Positions 22,401 through 22,860 of a DNA stretch of 22,860 nt are shown here, piece after piece. Origin of the DNA: a virus; IMG/VR virus record IMGVR_UViG_3300030329_004239, positions 1-22,860 of that record. One strand, written 5' to 3'. Position 1 is the stretch's first letter, and each line of letters begins with the position of its first letter. The notes under the pieces are model-generated. The model had not been told where the DNA came from. It did not search any database and saw only the letters and a list, made by a program, of their open reading frames with translations. The position numbers and the translations under genes are program-made.

Positions 22401-22860
22401 TTAATATTCGAATATCCTTATGTGTTAATGGAGACTTTTTCTTTCCATCAATATAGCTTTTTACAAATTTAACAGCCTTTTCTATGCCTTGAGATAATCC
22501 TGGTATTATAGCAGATTGTATTACTGGACCATCTTCATTGCTAAATTTCTTCAAGTTCTTATCTAGTTTGTTCGCATCTTTTCTCTCATCTATTAACTTT
22601 TTCTTTTCGTTTTTTGGAGTTTTTTTATTGTTAATCTTTTCTTTATTATCATCTAAAAAGTCTTTAACTTTGCTTCTTCCAGAATTTTTAGCAGCATTTT
22701 CTTTTGAGAGTCTTTCCATCTCAATATTAATTTTTTCTTTAAGATAGTCTATTTTAGCATCTCTTCTATTTAAATGTATATTTTTCTCTCGCTTTGTTAA
22801 ATTGGGATTATTTTCAAAGAATTTATCTGTTGCCTTGTTTATTTTATCTATTCTTTCATA
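19477..22860 (-). CDS. Giant virion-associated protein, 5' end outside the window (>1127 aa)
   Basis: The frame is open from the window edge at 22860. The first in-frame ATG (22719) has no ribosome site, so the true start lies beyond. The N-terminal 100 residues are highly charged and Lys-rich. The rest is mostly helical. Around visible residues 485-515 is FTFKNNVKRIVMHNPMIHGWN, near 705 GLFARNWSIGILRTM, near 860-906 YYINPLYRYLRDAVRW and NRDYWGNKI. This order resembles the C-terminal region of large polyvalent phage proteins (LPD38-like) ejected or packed in the virion. That link is from memory and uncertain. It leads the operon before the tail genes. Confidence 0.6.
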   Translation of the reverse strand, partial: YERIDKINKATDKFFENNPNLTKREKNIHLNRRDAKIDYLKEKINIEMERLSKENAAKNSGRSKVKDFLDDNKEKINNKKTPKNEKKKLIDERKDANKLDKNLKKFSNEDGPVIQSAIIPGLSQGIEKAVKFVKSYIDGKKKSPLTHKDIRILNSQLDKAIKGGETSKTVPDYLLINTKPKTFRERMTKPIMDVFDFEVQTDKAARNLEGRKTAAPLTAATERSTFEILEFAKKNNITEERMFHMLNDMETTKNLFKVEKDGTIRIDKKKADKLGFSSNEQGIMEWYRNSLNEMFQKGVDEGIFKESVYIENYVRHMVEGLDDLPPDIKNKLGEIGQNSLSSKPSFAMKRIYETLAELEKDGYTVNYNMIHHIQDYATVLERAIANKNFTTYLRGGFDSNGNPLISSKPRKITGRKDYKGGELQYRELDMPGFARFAGFTDDAGNIIYRKGNDKIYVHPDIYKTLESVVQKNAKHFFEGGGAFFRNYFTFKNNVKRIVMHNPMIHGWNIFSDVLDESSGWLVPRFGKAGKIVFKGFKDKDGALSSGFKSEFGFLDFNDYSSYKRFKALSGSSEGYNSMVSNGYKKNFDKYFPELVPDTNIPKGISKQGREYISAYVNKLKEGMDEFMWERIVGNSSDWLFAEQVKRQAIDAGFLNKKGKQLKSIPEKTLLKYGRVAAEYTNNQLGTLSRLSFTSNQGWIMSLGLFARNWSIGILRTMTALPSGVGLIAKDATSALGLNKGKGYTMGTTGKFARGGYVDIGGRRVQPLPRFLQWRGMTKLEYDFVARESVKHVAKGGIQLVAFNEIISQVLQTKNLWEQDLDTHLINNPNRRYWNVINNPRGYKMDIYSGRKLKSGKELYYINPLYRYLRDAVRWYTDPLHTAGSKIDATGRLFGEIFMNRDYWGNKIVQDWDSYPKKAMKFADHSFTALNPYMTNTKEKVPYNVIPHNWAITAFGTWSRQAHSDNLLMTDGYEQWNRTKTEKHDVSKAINDVLLNGSSDEFYKFIQKPEILEYFPNPIETIKYFEKKNLHPFRFFFDHMIKEDERFEFAETFVREHMYSKEWLKMGRGKIYKEWAKKNNIHRRLNKEERRWALYDKSHEVFNSKLKEYGSTWSFIKPSDDKNRGLKK

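Overview
The window looks like part of an AT-rich genome of an uncultivated tailed bacteriophage, probably marine. Genes are packed tightly, with many ATGA and TAATG overlaps and strong AAAGGAG-type ribosome-binding sites. It combines phage replication and recombination genes with a very long repetitive fibre gene and a late structural/lysis operon. The fibre repeat style, the 2-oxoglutarate oxygenase and the metallophosphatase resemble marine viral metagenome phages. That habitat and any host are inferred. No terminase, portal, capsid, integrase, tRNA or CRISPR array is visible. The head genes probably lie beyond the right edge, upstream on the minus strand.

Left arm (1-8544, plus strand). 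Positions 1-3162 hold a train of about a dozen tiny, mostly unrecognised genes, probably early host-takeover or accessory functions. A 100-nt gap with a structured leader follows (3175-3246). It precedes a 43-aa membrane peptide and a 58-aa AbrB/SpoVT-type DNA-binding protein, then more small genes. Positions 4285-8169 form a DNA-metabolism module: a 2OG-Fe(II) oxygenase, a zinc-ribbon protein, a small protein with an SSB-like acidic tip, a Rad52/Sak-like annealing protein, a 309-nt regulatory gap, an O-like winged-helix replication protein, a PD-(D/E)xK-like nuclease and a RuvC-like resolvase. The module suggests replication and recombination carried by the phage, with an initiator, an annealing protein and two candidate junction nucleases.

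Right arm (8534-22860, minus strand, convergent with the left arm). Read in the direction of transcription it has: a >1127-aa virion-associated protein cut by the window edge; two paralogous small structural proteins, one with an inserted carbohydrate-binding-like domain; a 1538-aa beta-solenoid fibre; a 423-aa structural protein; a lysozyme-like protein; two DUF2589-type paralogues; a metallophosphatase; a run of small membrane proteins, one with an MscS-like beta domain; a coiled-coil protein; and an HExxH metallopeptidase. These look like adsorption, virion and lysis functions in one long operon.

Several genes here are shorter than 60 codons and easily missed: 93-275 (correct start), 1056-1226, 2108-2269, 3264-3395, 3373-3549, 4169-4294, and on the minus strand 8836-8982, 9190-9300 and 9843-9950. 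The large minus-strand gene at the right edge has no internal start that can be defended; its frame is open to base 22860.
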